A stretch of DNA of 64,000 bases from NCBI GenBank assembly GCA_029256085.1, contig JAQSYP010000001.1, positions 434,001 through 498,000 on the forward strand, given 5' to 3'. The stretch comes from Caryophanales bacterium. GTDB taxonomy: Bacteria > Bacillota > Bacilli > CAJFEE01. The notes under the pieces were generated by a model. That model made no database searches. It saw only the letters and a list, made by a program, of their open reading frames with translations, and was not told the DNA's origin. Position numbers and translations under genes: made by a program. This document shows positions 61,273-64,000 of the stretch, one piece after another; position 1 is the stretch's first letter; each line of letters starts with the position of its first letter.

Positions 61273-61827
61273 TTATCGCTCTAACGGTACTGCACCCTCA
61301 GGGGCTGTTAAAGGATCTTTTTTATTGATTCTATCATAAAACATTATTCCATTTAGATGGTCAATCTCGTGCTGAAAAACAATTGATGCTAGACCTTTAA
61401 GCCTTACATCTACTAATTCACCATCAACGTTGTAGCCTTTTACTCGGATTTTTGTGTATCTAGGAACGATTCCTGGAACATCTCTGTCAACTGATAAGCA
61501 TCCTTCTCCAGTTTTTAAATATGTTAATTCGACCGAGTGGCTAACAATCTTGGGATTAAAGAGTGCGTAGCTATGTAGAATATCTTGATCGTCAGTTACG
61601 TGGACAGCTATCATACGTTTCGTAACACCAATTTGTGGGGCTGCTAAACCAATTCCTGCACGTAGTCCTAATTTTTTTGAGATTGTAGGGTCTTGACTAT
61701 TAATAACAAATTCGAGTAATGACGAAAGTGTTTGTTTATCTTCAGTAGATGGTGGCAGTATTACTTCCTCACATACTACTCGCAATAAAGGATTATCGTC
61801 TCTGATTATATTTTTCATTGTAAGCAT
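61273..61827 (-). CDS. def: Peptide deformylase
   Basis: Def removes the formyl group from nascent proteins. The 184 residues carry all three motifs: GIGLAAPQIG (about 57-66), EGCLSVD and HEIDHLNG (metal ligands Cys, His, His). The insertion after the first motif and the length fit type 2 deformylase of Gram-positives (DefB). The start at 61827 has TTGGAGG ten bases upstream; an in-frame ATG 27 bases earlier precedes that site. Confidence 0.96.
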   Translation of the reverse strand: MLTMKNIIRDDNPLLRVVCEEVILPPSTEDKQTLSSLLEFVINSQDPTISKKLGLRAGIGLAAPQIGVTKRMIAVHVTDDQDILHSYALFNPKIVSHSVELTYLKTGEGCLSVDRDVPGIVPRYTKIRVKGYNVDGELVDVRLKGLASIVFQHEIDHLNGIMFYDRINKKDPLTAPEGAVPLER

Positions 61828-61905
61828 TATGATAAAACCTCCAAGAAAGTTCATTTATTTAATATACTAACATTACTAAACAAAAAAATCGATGCAGTAA
61901 ATTAG

Positions 61906-61938
61906 AAAAAGAAGAGGTGTTAACCTCTTCCTAAAAAA
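61906..61938 (-). terminator. Intrinsic terminator of the yjcZ-like gene
   Basis: Read on the reverse strand, GGAAGAGGT and ACCTCTTC form a stem with a short loop, followed by TTTTTCT. Confidence 0.75.
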
Positions 61939-61958
61939 TACACGTTATAAAAGACATA

Positions 61959-62090
61959 TTATCTTACAATTGCAGCGCCAACGATGATTAATAAGATAAA
62001 TAAAACTACTATTAATGCAAAGTAATTTCCGCCGAAACCAGTACCACATTGATTATAACCTTGAACAGGATAGTTATAGCAGCCGTACAT
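61959..62090 (-). CDS. YjcZ family sporulation protein
   Basis: The 43-residue product begins [20 protein letters not shown] and continues with one long hydrophobic helix ([20 protein letters not shown]). A Tyr/Gly/Cys-rich head and an [14 protein letters not shown] tail are the hallmark of the YjcZ family of small spore proteins. AAAGGAGG lies upstream of the ATG. It has its own terminator. Confidence 0.88.
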   Translation of the reverse strand: MYGCYNYPVQGYNQCGTGFGGNYFALIVVLFILLIIVGAAIVR

Positions 62091-62215
62091 AATATTACCT
62101 CCTTTATTAATTACCACTAAAACCGTGGATAATACAGAATATGTAATAATCGGCTTACTGTGTAGGTAAACACCCAGAAATTTGAAGAAAGGTTTCCTTT
62201 AGTTGAAAATAACAC

Positions 62216-62653
62216 CTATTTATTAAACATAATTCTTCCATTAGAGAACTCAACTTGAGTCTTTAACTTTTTCCCAATAAATTTAACTAATTCGATTGCT
62301 TTTGTAACATCACCTTGTGTTGAATTGTCGTTAGTAACAAATTGTATAACTTTCGATAATTCTTTTTGTGGCTCATTACCGACTATTATTTCAGTTTCCT
62401 TTTCTGCTATTCCGACAATAATCATCTTATATCCAGGCTTATCCGAATATAAATAAAACCAGCTTTCACCTAATTCATTATCTTTTATCATGTATGGAAA
62501 TGAAGATTTTTCATAGTCCCAATCTAATTGCTTACCAGTCAACTTATTAACATCTATATATTCTTTTAATAAATTTTTCACATCCTGTAAATTATCTATT
62601 TTACTATTGGTAGAGTTTTCATTATTGATAAAAATAAATGCTGATTTTGACAT
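62216..62653 (-). CDS. Hypothetical protein, possibly DUF1885
   Basis: The 145-residue soluble protein (KSAFIFINNENSTNSKIDNLQDVKNLLKEYIDVNKLTGKQLDWDYEKSSFPYMI...) may belong to the DUF1885 family of Bacillus, whose members have this length and N-terminal pattern as far as I remember. No catalytic motif is visible. TTTAGGAGTTG precedes the ATG. No function is proposed. Confidence 0.55.
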   Translation of the reverse strand: MSKSAFIFINNENSTNSKIDNLQDVKNLLKEYIDVNKLTGKQLDWDYEKSSFPYMIKDNELGESWFYLYSDKPGYKMIIVGIAEKETEIIVGNEPQKELSKVIQFVTNDNSTQGDVTKAIELVKFIGKKLKTQVEFSNGRIMFNK

Positions 62654-62842
62654 ACTTTCAACTCCTAAATAAAGTTATAATTAATATACGTAATAATAGT
62701 TTACAAATTTAACATATGCTAAACAACTAAATTGCATTTACTAACAACGCAAAAAGTCGTATATTAAAATAAAGAATTTCAAACTGGTGATAACATTACT
62801 TAATAAATATAGTCTTCAATTTATTCAAAGAGAGGTGCTAAT

Positions 62843-63139
62843 ATGTATCAAAAATTATATGAAGAGCAAGAAAACTCAAAAGTTAGATTTATCGGTTTCA
62901 CTACTGATAATATACGCTATGATTTTGGAATTATTTATACAAGCATGTTTTTTGGAAAGCCTTTAGTTGTATGTATGCAAACTGGAAGATCATCATTAAT
63001 GGATCAAAATGATGTAGACAATGCTGAATTACTAAAGGAATTATTTCAATTAAAGAATCTAGAAGAAGCAAATGAATTAAGTGAAATCTTAAGGGATTTT
63101 GTTCCAGCCCTAGAGTTTTCTCAAGAGTTTGTTGATTAA
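62843..63139 (+). CDS. DUF3055 family protein
   Basis: The 98-residue product has VRFIGFTTDNIRYDFGIIYTSMFFGKPLVVCMQTGRSSLMDQNDV, matching the DUF3055 (SAV0927-type) family of Firmicutes, which is also near 95 residues. It has no known function. AGAGAGGTG precedes the ATG, and a compact terminator follows. Confidence 0.85.
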   Translation: MYQKLYEEQENSKVRFIGFTTDNIRYDFGIIYTSMFFGKPLVVCMQTGRSSLMDQNDVDNAELLKELFQLKNLEEANELSEILRDFVPALEFSQEFVD

Positions 63140-63160
63140 AGAGCGAAAGTGCTCTTTTTT
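63138..63160 (+). terminator. Intrinsic terminator of the DUF3055 gene
   Basis: AAAGAGC and GCTCTTT form a 7-bp stem around six bases, followed by further T. Confidence 0.8.
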
Positions 63161-63189
63161 AAAAGTATAAAAATGTATTATTAAACATT

Positions 63190-63306
63190 TTCCAAAACTG
63201 CTCGCTTTCCGCGGGCACGGCCTAAACTAATTTTTGCAAGTTTCACTTGCAAAAATGGATTTTCGGCTCGTGCTGTTCCCGCTGGAGTCGAGCAGTTTTT
63301 CCATCG
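63190..63306 (+). repeat. Interspersed quasi-palindromic repeat, family 1, copy 7
   Basis: Family 1 core in forward orientation with perfect apical hairpin ATTTTTGCAAG / CTTGCAAAAAT and perfect outer arms AAAACTGCTCG / CGAGCAGTTTT. Confidence 0.85.
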
Positions 63307-63329
63307 GGTGATAATCCTCTATTTATTAA

Positions 63330-63465
63330 AAGGACTTGGCAGAGCCAAGTTTATTTTAGCTAATAAGAAAAGTATAAACTTTTGACTAGTTTATACTTTC
63401 CTAACGCATAAGGGCAACTACGGCTCTGCTGTCGCCCTTAAGGCTCGGCAATCGCCGAGTTTTCT
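63330..63465 (+). repeat. Three-hairpin composite repeat, family 2, copy 3
   Basis: Matches the copies at 33.0 and 48.6 kb, with CTTGGCA / GCCAAG, a second hairpin ending ATACTTTCC and the final CTCGGCA..TCGCCGAG hairpin plus TTTTC. It starts about 25 bases after family 1 copy 7. Bases 63466-63566 are the upstream region of the next gene. Confidence 0.8.
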
Positions 63466-63566
63466 TTATTTGCAATTTTTGATAAAGATAAAATTAAACA
63501 AATTCAAATCTGTATGATAATATTGAGTTATACTGACAATCTTTTACACTAGAAAGGAATATTATC

Positions 63567-64000
63567 GTGGGAAAAATCTCGTTTAAACTAGGCATGATAT
63601 TCTTTGTATTTATGCTTTTAATACAAATGACTTTATTTTTCTTTTTATATTATGGATTGGTAGAAACCTTAATTGAGGACGAGCTAAAAGATTTAAGAGC
63701 CAGGGGAAATTCTCACAGGGATTTATTAGAACAAAACATTAATCATTTTACCCTTAATTATATTACTTTACTCGAAGCTAAGGCTGAAACGATTGTTGTT
63801 GTTACTGATATGAGAGGCGAAATCATTGCTGCTTCTGATCCAGTTAAAGAAGGTATTGTAGATATATTGAAAAAACATAGAACAGTACAAGATCGAGAAG
63901 GCATTATAATTGAGAATTCTTGGGAAGATTCACCGTATATTTCAACGATCTCTCCTATTATTAAGAATAAGCAAATTACTGGGTTCGTATATATGTTCTT
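63567..64000 (+). CDS. Membrane sensor protein, probable histidine kinase (3' truncated)
   Basis: The frame opens at GTG 63567 with AGAAAGGAA upstream and runs off the window after 144 codons. It encodes an N-terminal membrane helix (FKLGMIFFVFMLLIQMTLFFFLYYG) and an extracytoplasmic domain with AETIVVVTDMRGEIIAASDPVKEGI, a PAS/Cache-like strand pattern seen in two-component sensor kinases. The kinase core would lie beyond the edge, so the class is inferred; a chemoreceptor or diguanylate cyclase is possible. Confidence 0.6.
   Translation, partial: MGKISFKLGMIFFVFMLLIQMTLFFFLYYGLVETLIEDELKDLRARGNSHRDLLEQNINHFTLNYITLLEAKAETIVVVTDMRGEIIAASDPVKEGIVDILKKHRTVQDREGIIIENSWEDSPYISTISPIIKNKQITGFVYMF

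Overview
This window is AT-rich chromosomal DNA from an endospore-forming member of the Bacillaceae (Bacillus in the broad sense). The evidence is a near-complete spoIIIA operon, spoIVB, spo0A, spoIIM and a YjcZ-type spore peptide, together with gene order that follows two Bacillus subtilis neighbourhoods: spoIIIA-accBC-nusB-folD-xseAB-ispA-dxs-tlyA-ahrC-recN-spoIVB-spo0A through the yqi/yqj/yqk genes to fur, and then ykuL-dapH-dapL-ykuU-ktrC-rnjA-rpoY-ykrA-def. The genus cannot be fixed from sequence alone. No rRNA, tRNA, transposase, prophage or CRISPR array was seen.

Layout. 1-4.0 kb: spoIIIAB (cut by the window edge) to spoIIIAH, the feeding-tube/secretion complex of the forespore. 4.7-16.2 kb: housekeeping genes for fatty acid synthesis, folate, exonuclease VII, isoprenoids, arginine control and repair. 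16.3-18.9 kb: spoIVB and spo0A, the latter with three 0A-box-like sites upstream. 19.1-22.0 kb: FkbM methyltransferase and GNAT accessory genes, then the YycC, GDPD and DUF2627 genes. 22.2-28.8 kb: a branched-chain keto acid cluster (ptb, bcd, buk, lpdV) that lacks the E1/E2 genes and ends in a strongly diverged methylmalonyl-CoA mutase small-subunit-like gene. 28.9-34.6 kb: bacilliredoxin, DinB protein, a TetR-ABC exporter operon, an L,D-transpeptidase, the 33-residue Prli42 gene and a half-length methylmalonyl-CoA epimerase-like gene. 34.7-44.8 kb: peptidase, RNase Z, SOS-controlled Y-family polymerase, hydrolases, spoIIM and fur. 45.2-63.1 kb: DarB, an MFS exporter, lysine/DAP genes, peroxiredoxin, KtrC, RNase J1 with RpoY, and a three-gene membrane glycosylation operon, then def. 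The window ends inside a sensor-kinase-like gene.

How it fits together. Sporulation control (spo0A, spoIVB) and execution (spoIIIA, spoIIM) lie among growth genes in the usual Bacillus order. DarB and KtrC are both members of families tied to cyclic di-AMP and potassium. The DUF6044 protein, bactoprenol-type glycosyltransferase and GtrA flippase have the composition of a complete three-component glycosylation system.

Most unusual features. (1) Two separate relics of the methylmalonyl-CoA pathway, MutA-like and half-Mce-like, persist as intact reading frames at their expected syntenic places while mutB, the carboxylase and the BCKDH E1/E2 genes are absent. (2) spoIIIAD has no ATG, GTG or TTG start and must begin at ATT or ATA. 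(3) An interspersed quasi-palindromic repeat occurs seven times in full; its outer arms differ from locus to locus but stay self-complementary, and three copies are followed by a second, three-hairpin composite element. (4) There are two tandem arrays of about 21-bp period.
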